Positions 6,111 to 15,542 of a DNA stretch of 64,000 bases are shown here, one piece after another. Both the position numbers and the translations under genes were made by a program. The stretch is from Mesorhizobium sp. LMG 17147 (GTDB lineage: Bacteria > Pseudomonadota > Alphaproteobacteria > Rhizobiales > Rhizobiaceae): contig NZ_JANCTC010000010.1 in NCBI RefSeq assembly GCF_024297145.1, positions 62,001 through 126,000 of the forward strand, in the 5' to 3' direction. A model generated the notes under the pieces. It was not told where the DNA came from. It was given only the letters and a program-made list of their open reading frames with translations, and did no database searches. How positions within the stretch are numbered: the first letter of the stretch is position 1; the number at the start of each line of letters is the position of its first letter.

Positions 6111-8933
6111 CTACTGCCCCAGCCGTTCGAGCAGTACCGGGACGTGCACCTGATCGGATTTGTAGTTGCCGGTCAGCATGTACATCATGATGTTGACGCC
6201 GGCGCGCAGCGCATAGATGCGCTGCATCGGATCCGAAGGCACCGTCGGCAATAGCGGGTCGCCATTCTCGTCGACCGCCCAAGCGCCGGCGAAATCATTC
6301 GCGGTGATCATGATTGGCGAAACGCCGTCGCCGGTGCGCACCGGGCGGTTCTCGGTGTTGCTGGCTTCGAGCGATGCCTCGACCCAAAGCGGGCTGCCGG
6401 CAAAACGGCCAGGAAACTCCGGAAGAATGTAGAAGGATTTGGTCAGCACGTGGTCCGACGGCACCGGTTCCAGCGGTGGCACGTTGAGGTTGCCGAGGAT
6501 GTCGCGCAGCCGCTCCGTAGCCGGGCTGGTCGAATCCGCACCAATGCCATTGGCGAACTGGTCACGGGTGTCGAACAAGACCGTTCCGCCCTGCTGCATA
6601 TAGGCGTCGATGCGGGCGATGGCGGCCTCGCTCGGCATCGGGGCCGAGGGATCGATCGGCCAGTAGATCAGCGGGTAGAAGGACAGTTCGTCCTTCGAGA
6701 TGTCGACGCCGGCGGGTGCTCCGGGTTCGAGCGCGGTTTTTTCGATAAGAAAGCGGGTCAGCCCTTCGAGCCCGGCGCGGCTGATCGAATCGACACCCGG
6801 CTCGCCGGTCAGCACGTAGGCGATCCGGGTCTTTGAAATGTCCCCGATCGCCTCCGTATCTCCCGGTTTGGCGTCGTCGGCACGCGCGACGTCCGCTTGG
6901 CCAATCAAGGCGCCGAGCGCCATCAGCAGGACGGCTGCCGTCGCCGCAGCGCCGGCACGGCGCGGCCGGCGCGACAACAGGCCGCCCATCCAGAATACGG
7001 CAAGCGTGTCGAGCACCATCAGCACCAGGGCGGCCGTGACAAGCGGACCTTTGAGGTTGCGCTGCTCGTCGAAGGCATACTGGATGGTGGTGACCGGCAC
7101 CGTGATTTCAGGCCGGGCAAGCGGCGTGAATGCGCTGTCGCCACCGAGCAGATTGTGAGCGAACACTCCCGTCTCCGAGCCGTAAAGGCCGGGCGGGTTT
7201 TCCAGCGTCACCGGCAGCGGGCCGGCGCCGGGCACCAACGGCCTGGCATCCGGCGTCGGCGGCACCAGCGTGCCGTCGGCAGCGATCATGCGATAGGGTG
7301 CCAGCGACGTGGCGGCTGCCTCGGCATTGGCCACCGCCGAGCCCTGGTTGCGCGACAATTGCACGATGCGCCGCAGCATCTCGACGAAGCTGCCGGAGAT
7401 CGGCAGGTTGGACCACGTCGCCTCGGGGGTGACGTGGAACAGTACAAGGGTGCCCTTGTCCTTCTTCATCCCGGTCACCAGCGGCGTACCGTCGGCAAGC
7501 GTGGCCCAGGTGCGCTCGACAATGTCGGGCGTCGGCTCGGCCAGCACCTGCCTGGTAACGGTGACCTCGGTCGGCGGCGCGAGGTCGGCGAAGGGACCGG
7601 TTTTCGGGAATTCGGTGACCGGCTGCGGCGCCGTCCATGACAGCGCGCCGCCAAGCGATCGCTCGCCGGTGCGCAGCCGGACCGGCAGCAGATCGTCGTC
7701 GTTGCCGGCAGCGGCCAGCCGCGAACCGGCAAAACGCACCAGCGTGCCGCCCTTGTCGACCCAGTCGACCAGCCTCTGCCGCGCCTGTTCCGGAATGGTG
7801 CCGACATCCGCCATGACGATCATCGCCGGTTTCTGGTCGAGCAGTTGCGGAATGGCGTCGGCGAGATCGACGCTCGACGGCTCGACGAGATCGGCGAAGG
7901 GCTGCAGGGCGCGGCGGATGTAGTAGAGCGGCGACAGCAGCGGTTGCGCCTGATCGGCCTCGGACTGCGACAGCAGCCCGACGCGGCGGCGTTTTGAGCT
8001 CTCATCGAGCACGCGGACGGCACCGGCCTGGCGCTCGCCATCGAGCGCGATGTAGGCGAAGTCGTTGCGCAGTTCGAACGGCACCGCCATCGCGCCGGTT
8101 GCGGTGGTTCCGCCCGGGGCAAAGGTAAGCGTCGCGTCGGCAATGCGGCGGCCCTTGTCGTCGAACGCGCCGGCCGTCACCTGTGCAGGTGCCGGATCGC
8201 CCGGTGCGCGGATGGCGGTCAGGGCGAAGCCGTCGACCTGGTTGTCGGCACCGGTCAGGCCGGTTAGCGACAGCCGGTCGGAGACGGCCCAGACGACACG
8301 TGCCGCATTATTCGACAACAGCATGTTGAAGGCGGCTTCGTCGCCTTGCGCCGCCAAGCCATCGGCGAGCACCGCGACGCTGGCGCCCGGCAGCGACTCC
8401 AGGGCTGAAGCGACGCGGGCGTAGACGGCGGGGCGGTCGGTCGGGATCGGCCGCGGCTTTGCCGCACGCAGCCGGTCGAGCGCGGCAGCGGCATCGAAGG
8501 GACCGATCTCGGCGTTCGGCTTCTCCGCGGTGAAAGCGATGAGCACCGGCACGCCGTTCGAATTGGCATCGGCGATCAGCCGCTCGGCGGTGGCGACCCG
8601 CTTGCCCCAGTCGGCGGCACTTGCCCAGTCATTGTCGATCACCAGCGCCAGGGCGGCGCCCTCGGCCGGCAGCTTTTCGCGCGGGTTGAAGACGGGTTCG
8701 GCAAGTGCTGCCACGATAAGCGCGGCCATCAGCAGCCTGAGCAGCGTCAGCCACCACGGGCTCTGCTGCGGCGTTTCTTCGCGCCTCAACACGCGGGCGA
8801 GAATCCTGAGCGGCGGAAACACCTCGGTTTGCGGCCTGGGCGGGGTGAGCCGCAGAAGCCACCAGATCACCGGCAGCGCCAGCAGGCCCCATAGCACCAT
8901 CGGCGCCCCGAAGGAGAGCGGCAGCCAACTCAT
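6111..8933 (-). CDS. BatA N-terminal domain / DUF4159 membrane protein
   Basis: A 940-residue protein. The N-terminus matches the aerotolerance-regulator (BatA) N-terminal domain: two helices around LWGLLALPVIWWLLRLTPP and a second at LLRLLMAALIVAALAEPVF. A long periplasmic region with a von Willebrand-like strand (LALVIDNDWASA) follows, then a third membrane segment near two thirds (LVTAALVLMVLDTLAVFW). The C-terminus is DUF4159 (from about KTRIAYVLTG, with a gatase-like GGTVLFDTRDQ). The chosen ATG at 8933 overlaps the DUF58 stop by 4 nt. The frame is open to 9053, but that part is antisense-like sequence inside the DUF58 gene. In this gene family the block is linked to envelope integrity; its exact role is unknown. 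Confidence 0.88.
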   Translation of the reverse strand: MSWLPLSFGAPMVLWGLLALPVIWWLLRLTPPRPQTEVFPPLRILARVLRREETPQQSPWWLTLLRLLMAALIVAALAEPVFNPREKLPAEGAALALVIDNDWASAADWGKRVATAERLIADANSNGVPVLIAFTAEKPNAEIGPFDAAAALDRLRAAKPRPIPTDRPAVYARVASALESLPGASVAVLADGLAAQGDEAAFNMLLSNNAARVVWAVSDRLSLTGLTGADNQVDGFALTAIRAPGDPAPAQVTAGAFDDKGRRIADATLTFAPGGTTATGAMAVPFELRNDFAYIALDGERQAGAVRVLDESSKRRRVGLLSQSEADQAQPLLSPLYYIRRALQPFADLVEPSSVDLADAIPQLLDQKPAMIVMADVGTIPEQARQRLVDWVDKGGTLVRFAGSRLAAAGNDDDLLPVRLRTGERSLGGALSWTAPQPVTEFPKTGPFADLAPPTEVTVTRQVLAEPTPDIVERTWATLADGTPLVTGMKKDKGTLVLFHVTPEATWSNLPISGSFVEMLRRIVQLSRNQGSAVANAEAAATSLAPYRMIAADGTLVPPTPDARPLVPGAGPLPVTLENPPGLYGSETGVFAHNLLGGDSAFTPLARPEITVPVTTIQYAFDEQRNLKGPLVTAALVLMVLDTLAVFWMGGLLSRRPRRAGAAATAAVLLMALGALIGQADVARADDAKPGDTEAIGDISKTRIAYVLTGEPGVDSISRAGLEGLTRFLIEKTALEPGAPAGVDISKDELSFYPLIYWPIDPSAPMPSEAAIARIDAYMQQGGTVLFDTRDQFANGIGADSTSPATERLRDILGNLNVPPLEPVPSDHVLTKSFYILPEFPGRFAGSPLWVEASLEASNTENRPVRTGDGVSPIMITANDFAGAWAVDENGDPLLPTVPSDPMQRIYALRAGVNIMMYMLTGNYKSDQVHVPVLLERLGQ

Positions 8934-9844
8934 GCGCGGGCCCTCCCGGCAAAGCTGCCCTCGGCGGTCATCGCCATATGGATGCGCACCAGCGCCTCGG
9001 AGGCGAGGCGATCGGTATGATTGACGGTAAAGCTCCAGCCAAGCCGTTTGCACCAGGCGGCCAGTTCCTGGCGGCGGGCGGCATAAAGCAGGCGATAGTC
9101 CTCGCCCAGCATTTCGGCACGGCCGGCGGTCAGCTTGTCGCCGGTCTCAGGATCGGTGAATTCGGTGCGCCCGGCATAGGGGAAGCTTTCCTCGGCCGGA
9201 TCGGCGACCTCGATCAGATGTGCGCGCACGCCGTGGCGGGCGAGCACGTCCAGCCAGGCCATCGTGTCCTCGACCGGATCGAGGAAATCGCTGACGAGGA
9301 CGATGTCGCAGAAGCGGCGAATGCCGGACAGGTCGGGCTTTGCCGGCAGGTCGCCGGCGTGCATCAGTTGCGCCGCGATGCGCTCGGCGCCATTGCGGGC
9401 GGTGAACGGGTCGGTCAGGCCGGGCCAGGCAATGCGCTCGCCGCTGCGCGACAAAAGCTCGGCCATGGCCAGCGTCAGCACAAGGGCGCGCGATTCCTTG
9501 GAAACGCTGGCTCCGGTTGATTTGTAGAGCATGGAAGGCGAGGGGTCGGCCCACAGCCACACCGTGTGGGCGGCCTCCCATTCACGGTCGCGGACATAGG
9601 TGTGGTCGTCGCGGGCGGAACGGCGCCAGTCAATGCGCGAGGAATCGCCTTCGACATAGGGCCGGAACTGCCAGAAGTTCTCGCCGATGCCGCGCTTGCG
9701 GCGGCCGTGCCAGCCGGCAATTACCGTGTTGACGATGCGGCGCGCCTCGACCAGCAGGTCCGGCACCAACGAAGCCCGCAACCGGCCTCTGGCGAGCGCA
9801 TCGCGCGTCGCTGCCGGTGCCTGCGCTTCACCGATGCGCGCCAT
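8930..9844 (-). CDS. DUF58 domain-containing protein
   Basis: A 304-residue cytoplasmic protein of the DUF58 family that accompanies MoxR ATPases. The family hallmark is the segment GIGENFWQFRPYVEGDSSRI followed by DWRRSARDD. Further on, a vWA-like fold shows VWLWADPSPSMLY (DxSxS-like metal site) and IVLVSDFLDPVE. Translation probably starts at ATG 9844; TTG 9847 directly before it is the alternative. The upstream moxR TGA overlaps this ATG (TGATG), and the gene overlaps the following BatA-like gene by 4 nt, so all four genes are coupled. Confidence 0.9.
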   Translation of the reverse strand: MARIGEAQAPAATRDALARGRLRASLVPDLLVEARRIVNTVIAGWHGRRKRGIGENFWQFRPYVEGDSSRIDWRRSARDDHTYVRDREWEAAHTVWLWADPSPSMLYKSTGASVSKESRALVLTLAMAELLSRSGERIAWPGLTDPFTARNGAERIAAQLMHAGDLPAKPDLSGIRRFCDIVLVSDFLDPVEDTMAWLDVLARHGVRAHLIEVADPAEESFPYAGRTEFTDPETGDKLTAGRAEMLGEDYRLLYAARRQELAAWCKRLGWSFTVNHTDRLASEALVRIHMAMTAEGSFAGRARA

Positions 9845-10848
9845 CAAATCCCTTTCGCGAGCTTCGCCACGACGTCGCGAACCGTGGTGCCCTCGGCGCG
9901 GGCGGCGAAGGTCAGCGCCATGCGGTGCTGCAGCACCGGCTCGGCCAGTGCGCGGACGTCGTCGACCGACGGCGCCAGCCGGCCGTCATAGAGGGCGCGG
10001 GCGCGGGTGCACAGCGTCAGCGCCTGACTGGCGCGCGGGCCTGGGCCCCAGGCGACGTGCTTGTCGGTATCGGCGTTGCCCTGGCCGGGACGCGCAGAGC
10101 GCACCAGCTTGAGGATCGCCTCGACGACGCTTTCCGGCACCGGCATGCGGCGGATGAGCGTCTGGATGTCCTTCAGCCGCGCCGGCTGCAGCACGTTTTC
10201 AGCCTTGGCATCCTCGATACCGGTGGTTTCCAGCAGGATGCGGCGCTCCGCCTCGATCTCGGGGTAGAGGATGTCGACCTGCATCAGGAAGCGGTCGAGC
10301 TGTGCCTCGGGCAGCGGATAGGTGCCTTCCTGCTCCAGCGGGTTCTGTGTCGCCAGAACATGGAACGGTGACGGCAAGTCGTGGCGCACGCCGGCAATAG
10401 TGACGTGGTATTCCTGCATCGACTGCAGCAGCGCCGACTGCGTACGCGGCGAGGCGCGGTTGATCTCGTCGGCCATCAGCAGTTGCGCGAAGATCGGCCC
10501 GGAAATGAAGCGGAACGAACGCTTGCCGAATTCATCCTGCTCCATCACCTCTGAGCCGAGAATGTCGGACGGCATCAGGTCGGGCGTGAACTGGATGCGG
10601 CGCGAATCGAGGCCGAGCACGATGCCCAGCGTTTCGACCAGCTTGGTCTTGGCTAGGCCGGGCACGCCGACCAGCAGTGCATGGCCGCCGGCCAGCAATG
10701 CGACGAGCGTGCGCTCGACGACGCTTTCCTGGCCGAAGATGACCCGGCCGACGCCGTTGCGAACCCTCGAAATGTCGGCCAGCGCTTTCTCGGCCTGCGC
10801 CACCATGTCCTTTTCGCTGATCGGGCTTTCCTTGATCATCACGCTCAT
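9844..10848 (-). CDS. MoxR-family AAA+ ATPase
   Basis: A 334-residue AAA+ ATPase, first gene of the four-gene block. Walker A is GVPGLAKTKLVETL and Walker B is LLMADEINR; sensor 1 follows at VLATQNPLEQEGTYPLPEAQ, the typical MoxR signature. A helical C-terminal AAA lid domain follows. MoxR proteins act as chaperone-like remodelers of vWA-domain partners, here presumably the products of the next three genes. ATG 10848 was chosen over an upstream frame start (10887) because it begins right before the conserved region and has AAGGATC upstream. The gene is divergent from the DUF1285 gene across about 140 nt. Confidence 0.92.
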   Translation of the reverse strand: MSVMIKESPISEKDMVAQAEKALADISRVRNGVGRVIFGQESVVERTLVALLAGGHALLVGVPGLAKTKLVETLGIVLGLDSRRIQFTPDLMPSDILGSEVMEQDEFGKRSFRFISGPIFAQLLMADEINRASPRTQSALLQSMQEYHVTIAGVRHDLPSPFHVLATQNPLEQEGTYPLPEAQLDRFLMQVDILYPEIEAERRILLETTGIEDAKAENVLQPARLKDIQTLIRRMPVPESVVEAILKLVRSARPGQGNADTDKHVAWGPGPRASQALTLCTRARALYDGRLAPSVDDVRALAEPVLQHRMALTFAARAEGTTVRDVVAKLAKGI

Positions 10849-10994
10849 GCAGCATCGATCCTTCTGGTTGGAAATACCGCTTGGCACAGTGGGTGCCGCA
10901 GAATGCCGCGATTCGGCCTCGCAGGGCGCCTGTCTTTGAATTTAAATCACAGACTTAGGCTGACAAGCGGAACAACAGTGACTATTTCGTGACC

Positions 10995-11624
10995 ATGACG
11001 GAAGCCGCAGACAATCGTGAAGAGAGCCTGACGGCCGCGACCGAGGCGCGCGGGCTGCAAGCGCTAGTCTCGCGCGCGACACGCGCCGGCAAGGGGCCGG
11101 CGCCGGTGGAACGCTGGAATCCGGCGTTTTGCGGCGATCTCGACCTGGAAATCAAGCAGGACGGCACCTGGTTCTATCTGGGAACGCCGATCGGCCGGAT
11201 GCCGCTGGTGCAGCTTTTTTCCTCGGTGCTGCGTAAGGACGAGGACGGCAGGACCTACTTGGTGACGCCGGTGGAAAAGGTTGGCATCCGCGTCGCCGAC
11301 GCGCCCTTCATTGCCGTCGAGATGGACGTGTCTGGCGCGGGCGACGGACAAATCATCACCTTTCGCACCAATGTCGGCGACGTGGTCGAGGCTGGGGCGG
11401 GACACCCGCTGCGCTTCGTCGATGAGGACGAGACAGGTGGCCTGAAGCCCTATGTGCTGGTGCGCGGGCGGCTGGAGGCGCTGGTGACACGGCCGGTGAT
11501 GTACGAGCTGGTCGAGCACGGCGAAGAGATCGACATCGGTGGCAAGACGATGTTTGCCGTCCGTTCCAAAGGCGAGGTCTATCCAATCATGCCGGCTGAG
11601 AAACTGAAACGGCTGAGCGCATGA
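10995..11624 (+). CDS. DUF1285 domain-containing protein
   Basis: A protein of about 209 residues of the DUF1285 family (known only as a conserved fold in alphaproteobacteria). After a charged N-terminus come the family's characteristic start, VERWNPAFCGDLDLEIKQDG, then TWFYLGTPIGRMPLVQLFSS and a beta-rich C-terminal half ending at IMPAEKLKRLSA. No catalytic motif or signal is visible, and it should be cytoplasmic. GTG 10989 lies two codons before the chosen ATG. Its neighbours downstream (CoA pyrophosphatase and CCA-adding enzyme) run in the same direction with short gaps, so the three likely form one transcript. Confidence 0.88.
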   Translation: MTEAADNREESLTAATEARGLQALVSRATRAGKGPAPVERWNPAFCGDLDLEIKQDGTWFYLGTPIGRMPLVQLFSSVLRKDEDGRTYLVTPVEKVGIRVADAPFIAVEMDVSGAGDGQIITFRTNVGDVVEAGAGHPLRFVDEDETGGLKPYVLVRGRLEALVTRPVMYELVEHGEEIDIGGKTMFAVRSKGEVYPIMPAEKLKRLSA

Positions 11625-11634
11625 TGGACCGCCT

Positions 11635-12270
11635 ATGATGGATCAGGTGACGCCGTTGGCGTTTTCCGCTGCCGGGTTTCGCCAGCGCGTCGCGGCGCAG
11701 CCGCTGGCGCATGCCGGCGACGATTTTGGCGACCACCGCTTCAATCCGGGCCATCCCAGACTGAAGCTGGCCAAGGCGCTGCGCGATGCCGCCGTTCTGA
11801 TCCCGGTGGTCGATCATGGCCATGAAGCCACGGTCCTTTTGACCAGGCGGGCGGAAAAGCTGCGCAACCATTCGGGGCAGGTTGCTTTTCCCGGTGGCAC
11901 CGTCGATCCAACCGATGCGAGCCCGGAAGCGGCGGCGTTGCGCGAGACATTCGAGGAGATCGGTCTCGATAGGGATTACATCGAGATCATCGGCCGTCTG
12001 CCGGACTACGTTTCCGGCAGCGGCTATCGCATCGCCCCTGTGCTCGGGATTGTGCGGCCCGGTTTCAGCCTGACGCTGAATTCCGACGAAGTCGATGCTG
12101 TCTTCGAGGTGCCGCTGGGTTTTCTGATGGACCCCGCCAACCACACCAGAGACAGTCGCATGTGGAACGACCTCGAATGGTTCTTTTACGAGATGCCCTA
12201 TGGCGGCCAGCGCATCTGGGGCGTCACTGCGGGCATCATCCGAACGCTCTATGAAAGGCTCTATTCGTGA
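11635..12270 (+). CDS. CoA pyrophosphatase, NUDIX family
   Basis: A 211-residue NUDIX hydrolase. The NUDIX box runs GGTVDPTDASPEAAALRE then TFEEIGL, with the metal-binding glutamates in REtfEEiG. It is preceded by LRNHSGQVAFPGG, the CoA-pyrophosphatase (NudL-type) signature upstream of the box. The expected reaction is cleavage of CoA or its derivatives to 3',5'-ADP and phosphopantetheine. The end overlaps the GTG start of the CCA-adding enzyme by 4 nt. The pairing of this gene with a CCA-adding enzyme gene is common in rhizobia. Confidence 0.9.
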   Translation: MMDQVTPLAFSAAGFRQRVAAQPLAHAGDDFGDHRFNPGHPRLKLAKALRDAAVLIPVVDHGHEATVLLTRRAEKLRNHSGQVAFPGGTVDPTDASPEAAALRETFEEIGLDRDYIEIIGRLPDYVSGSGYRIAPVLGIVRPGFSLTLNSDEVDAVFEVPLGFLMDPANHTRDSRMWNDLEWFFYEMPYGGQRIWGVTAGIIRTLYERLYS

Positions 12271-13535
12271 GCAATCCTGTGTCGATTGCTGGCAAGGCCG
12301 GCTGGCTCGGCGAAAGCCACTTGCAGCGCCTGCTCGCCGCGCTCACCGACGGCGGCGAGGAGGCGCGTGTCGCCGGCGGTGCGGTGCGCAACGCGCTCAT
12401 CGGCCAGCCGGTCGCCGACATCGATATCGCCACCACGACGGTGCCCGAGGAAACCATCCGGCGTGCCGAGGCGGCGGGCTTCAAGACGGTGCCGACCGGC
12501 ATCGAGCATGGCACGGTCACCGCGGTCGCCCAGGGCAAGGCCTATGAGGTCACCACGCTGCGTGCCGATATCGAAACCGACGGCCGCCGCGCCAAAGTGT
12601 CGTTCGGCCGCGACTGGAAAGCCGACGCCGAGCGGCGCGATTTCACCATCAATGCACTCTATGCGGAAGCCGATGGAACGGTCGTCGATCTCGTCGGCGG
12701 TATCGCCGATATCGAGGCGCGGCGGCTGCGCTTCATCGGCGATCCGGAAGCGCGTATCCGCGAGGATTATCTGCGCATCCTGCGTTTCTTCCGTTTCTTC
12801 GCCTGGTATGGCGACGGCAGGCCGGATGCCGAAGGGTTAAAGGCTTGCGCCCGGCTGAAGCAGGGGCTCGACCAGCTCTCGGTCGAGCGCGTCTGGTGGG
12901 AATTGAAGAAATTGCTGTCGGCGCCGGATCCGTCGCGGGCGCTGCTGTGGATGCGCCAAGCCGGCATTCTGACCGCCGTTTTGCCGGAAAGCGAGAAATG
13001 GGGCATCGATGCCATCCACGGGCTGACCAAGACCGAGAAGGACCTGGCCTGGGCGCCGGACCCGCTGCTCAGGCTGGAAGCCGTCATGCCGCCGGATGCC
13101 GCGCGCATGAAAACGCTTGCCGAGAGATTGAGGCTTTCCGTGAGCGAGGCAAGCCGCCTGCGGAATTGGGCGATCACGGCTGCCGTCGATCCGAAAACGA
13201 CCGAAGGAGAGTTGGCAAAAAGGCTTTATTTTGGCGACCGCCAAGGCTTTGTCGATCGGTTGCGGCTGTTGCTTGCTTCCGCTCGAGCCCGCGCGGTCGA
13301 AGACAATGACGCACTGCTCGAAGCCGGTGGCTTCTCGCGCCTGCTTGGCTTCGCCGAAAAATGGCAAAACCCTGTTTTTCCGCTCAAGGGCGCCGATCTG
13401 ACGACACTTGGCGCGTCACCGGGGCCAAAGCTTGGTGCAACGTTGAAGAACCTTGAAAAGGAATGGGTCGAGTCCGGTTTTGCGCTCGATCGCGGCGCGC
13501 TGCTCAAGCGCGCCGCAGAGGCACTCGAATCCTGA
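12267..13535 (+). CDS. cca: CCA tRNA nucleotidyltransferase
   Basis: A 422-residue class II tRNA nucleotidyltransferase / poly(A) polymerase family protein. The head domain has the signature RVAGGAVRNALIGQ and the catalytic aspartates in VADIDIATT (DxD). The RRDFTINALY motif and the tRNA/nucleotide-selecting IREDYLRILRFFRF follow. It builds or repairs the 3'-CCA end of tRNAs. The GTG start overlaps the TGA of the CoA pyrophosphatase gene (GTGA), so translation is coupled. The C-terminal 150 residues form the helical body domain. The gene converges on the DUF1059 gene with only 3 nt between the stop codons. Confidence 0.95.
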   Translation: MSNPVSIAGKAGWLGESHLQRLLAALTDGGEEARVAGGAVRNALIGQPVADIDIATTTVPEETIRRAEAAGFKTVPTGIEHGTVTAVAQGKAYEVTTLRADIETDGRRAKVSFGRDWKADAERRDFTINALYAEADGTVVDLVGGIADIEARRLRFIGDPEARIREDYLRILRFFRFFAWYGDGRPDAEGLKACARLKQGLDQLSVERVWWELKKLLSAPDPSRALLWMRQAGILTAVLPESEKWGIDAIHGLTKTEKDLAWAPDPLLRLEAVMPPDAARMKTLAERLRLSVSEASRLRNWAITAAVDPKTTEGELAKRLYFGDRQGFVDRLRLLLASARARAVEDNDALLEAGGFSRLLGFAEKWQNPVFPLKGADLTTLGASPGPKLGATLKNLEKEWVESGFALDRGALLKRAAEALES

Positions 13536-13538
13536 CCG

Positions 13539-13724
13539 TCACGCTGCGTCGCGGACCTTTTCGATGCGCGAGCGGATCGCCTCGATCATCGTCTCGCGGA
13601 TCACGGTCTCGCCATGCGTCTCGCGCAGATGCTCGACGGCACGGCGCATGACCTCAGCCTCCTCCTCCGCGCGTGTGTGCCACTCGCAGCCGGGTACGAG
13701 CGACCCGCAATGGAATTCCTTCAT
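13539..13724 (-). CDS. DUF1059 domain-containing small protein
   Basis: A 61-residue protein matching the DUF1059 pattern: MKEFHCGSLVPGCEWHTRAEEEAEVM, with two cysteines and an HTR motif near the N-terminus, then an amphipathic helix with HLRETHG. The two Cys and two His could bind a metal, but this is not established for the family. ATG 13724 was chosen because the conserved motif starts there and GAGGAGAAG lies just upstream. It sits tail-to-tail with cca. Confidence 0.85.
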   Translation of the reverse strand: MKEFHCGSLVPGCEWHTRAEEEAEVMRRAVEHLRETHGETVIRETMIEAIRSRIEKVRDAA

Positions 13725-13926
13725 CGGCTTCTCCTCATCTCCTCCTTGGAGCACCGCGCAGGGCACTGACACGGAAGCTCCAGACCTTTGATTGCGCGAT
13801 CCGGAAACCGCGTCCGGTATCCGGGCTACACGCTGGGCAGGTTAGCATAACACGATCGAACCGTTTTGGTTGCGTTAGAGTGCCGTGCGTCCAAGCCGAC
13901 ACGCGATCCTCTAGTGATCGGGTTGC

Positions 13927-13953
13927 GAAAAGGCGGAGCATCGCTGCTCCGCC
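13927..13953 (-). terminator. Rho-independent terminator of the DUF1344 gene
   Basis: A 9-bp perfect stem (13932-13940 with 13945-13953) closed by a 4-nt loop. Read on the minus strand it is followed by TTTTC. It lies about 50 nt beyond the DUF1344 stop codon. Confidence 0.8.
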
Positions 13954-14004
13954 CTCTTACGCTACCCATGAGTAAGACCTCGTCTCGCTCCAGCGGGCAG
14001 GACA

Positions 14005-14265
14005 TCACTTCACGATCTTGACTGCCTCGGCAATTTTATCCTTGCCGCTCATATCCCACGTGACGCGGACCTTTTCGCCGACCTTCAGGCCAGGATCCTT
14101 GAAGGTCTGGGGCAACGTAAAGGTGGCTCCGTTATCCAGAACTAGGCTCATCGCCGTTCCATCAAAGCTTTTGATCGTGCCGGTGGTGTGCTTGGCCGCA
14201 GCGAATGCGGCAGTACCAGAGGCGAGAACGGCAGCGGCGGCTGCGGTCATAATAAGCTTGCGCAT
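14005..14265 (-). CDS. DUF1344 domain-containing secreted protein
   Basis: An 86-residue exported protein. The signal peptide is MRKLIMTAAAAAVLASGTAA with a probable AxA cleavage (AFA). The mature domain (HTTGTIKSFDGTAMSLVLDNG, then FTLPQTFKDPGLKVGEKVRVTWD) is a small beta-barrel typical of DUF1344, found in rhizobial periplasms. Function is unknown. ATG 14265 is preceded by AGGAGAGC. It is monocistronic, with its own terminator near 13940. Confidence 0.88.
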   Translation of the reverse strand: MRKLIMTAAAAAVLASGTAAFAAAKHTTGTIKSFDGTAMSLVLDNGATFTLPQTFKDPGLKVGEKVRVTWDMSGKDKIAEAVKIVK

Positions 14266-14522
14266 GGCATGCTCTCCTGGAAAATGCGGGCACCGCTTGG
14301 GAAAGGTGCCCCATTCAATCATGGGCCGTCCGGTCACGTCGGGTCGCGGCTCTCGGGAGTAACGAACCGCCGGCGTTTCCCGGCCCGACGCGACAAATAG
14401 CCCAATCTTTACAATGGTATATTAGACGAAAAAGATATTTTCTGGCGCGCCTTGCGCCACATTTGCCGTCAAATTCCGGGGATTTGGACCCGATTGCGGC
14501 TCACCTCGTGCTCACCGAGATT

Positions 14523-15437
14523 TTACGGCCATTTCGCTTCTGGCGGCAGGCTGGACAGGATCGAGGCGACATTGCCGCCGGTCTTCAGCCCAAAGATGGT
14601 GCCGCGATCGTGAAGCAAGTTGAATTCGACATAACGGCCGCGGCGGATGAGCTGCTCGTCACGGTCGCCATCGGTCCAGTTGTCATTGAAGTTGGCGCGC
14701 ACGAGATGTCCGTAGACGACGAGAAAAGATCGCCCGACGTCCTGGACGAAGTTGAAATCGGCGTCCCAGCCGCCTTTGTCCTCATCCGAATGCAGCCAGT
14801 CGAAGAAGATACCGCCGGTACCGCGTGGCTCGTCGCGGTGCGGCAGGTAGAAGTACTCGTCGCACCAGGCTTTGAATTTCACGTAGTCGGCGATCGCCGC
14901 GTTCTTCTCGCAGGCAAATTGCATCGCTCTGTGGAAGGCGATCGTGTCGGGGTCGTCCTGGCTGCGGCGGCGGTCGAGCACCGGTGTCAGGTCGGCGCCG
15001 CCGCCGAACCACTGGCGTGAGGTGACGACCATGCGCGTGTTCATATGCACGGCCGGCACGTTGGGGTTCCACGGATGGGCGATCAGCGAAATGCCGCTTG
15101 CCCAGAAGGACGGGTCCTCTTCGGCGCCCGGCATCTGCTTCCTTAATTCGGGCGAGAACTCGCCATGGACGGTGGAGGTGTGGACGCCAACCTTCTCGAA
15201 GACGCGGCCGTGCATCATCGACATGATGCCGCCGCCGCCCTTGCCGGCATCGCGTTGCCACGGCGTCTTTTCGAAGCGACCGGGCGACCAGCTGGCCTGC
15301 GGCCCCCGCAGGTCCTGCTCTATCTGCTCGAAGCTGGCGCAGATGCGCTCGCGCAACGTCTCGAACCACAGCCGTGCCTTCGTCTTCTTCTGTTCGATGT
15401 CGGCTGGCAGCCCCGCCGGTATCTCGGGTCGTTGCAA
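14523..15437 (-). CDS. hemF: Oxygen-dependent coproporphyrinogen III oxidase
   Basis: A 304-residue HemF, which oxidatively decarboxylates coproporphyrinogen III to protoporphyrinogen IX in heme synthesis, using O2. Family blocks are all present: GGGIMSMMHGRVFEKVG, the SLIAHPWNPNVPAVHMNTR region with the conserved histidines, WFGGGADLTP, KAWCDEYFYLPHR, RGTGGIFFDW and RYVEFNLLHDRGTIFGL. Length matches E. coli HemF (about 300). It ends near a 257-nt non-coding gap upstream of the DUF1344 gene. An aerobic heme route fits the cytochrome bc1 genes elsewhere in the window. Confidence 0.97.
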   Translation of the reverse strand: MQRPEIPAGLPADIEQKKTKARLWFETLRERICASFEQIEQDLRGPQASWSPGRFEKTPWQRDAGKGGGGIMSMMHGRVFEKVGVHTSTVHGEFSPELRKQMPGAEEDPSFWASGISLIAHPWNPNVPAVHMNTRMVVTSRQWFGGGADLTPVLDRRRSQDDPDTIAFHRAMQFACEKNAAIADYVKFKAWCDEYFYLPHRDEPRGTGGIFFDWLHSDEDKGGWDADFNFVQDVGRSFLVVYGHLVRANFNDNWTDGDRDEQLIRRGRYVEFNLLHDRGTIFGLKTGGNVASILSSLPPEAKWP

Positions 15438-15542
15438 ATCCTGTCTCCGGTTGCGGGGCGTACCCCGACAAATGACTCGTCTTTTCCGGCCGCGATCCCT
15501 AATCTCTTAGGTGCAAGGGTCAAGTGTGAATGGAGTTCTTTC

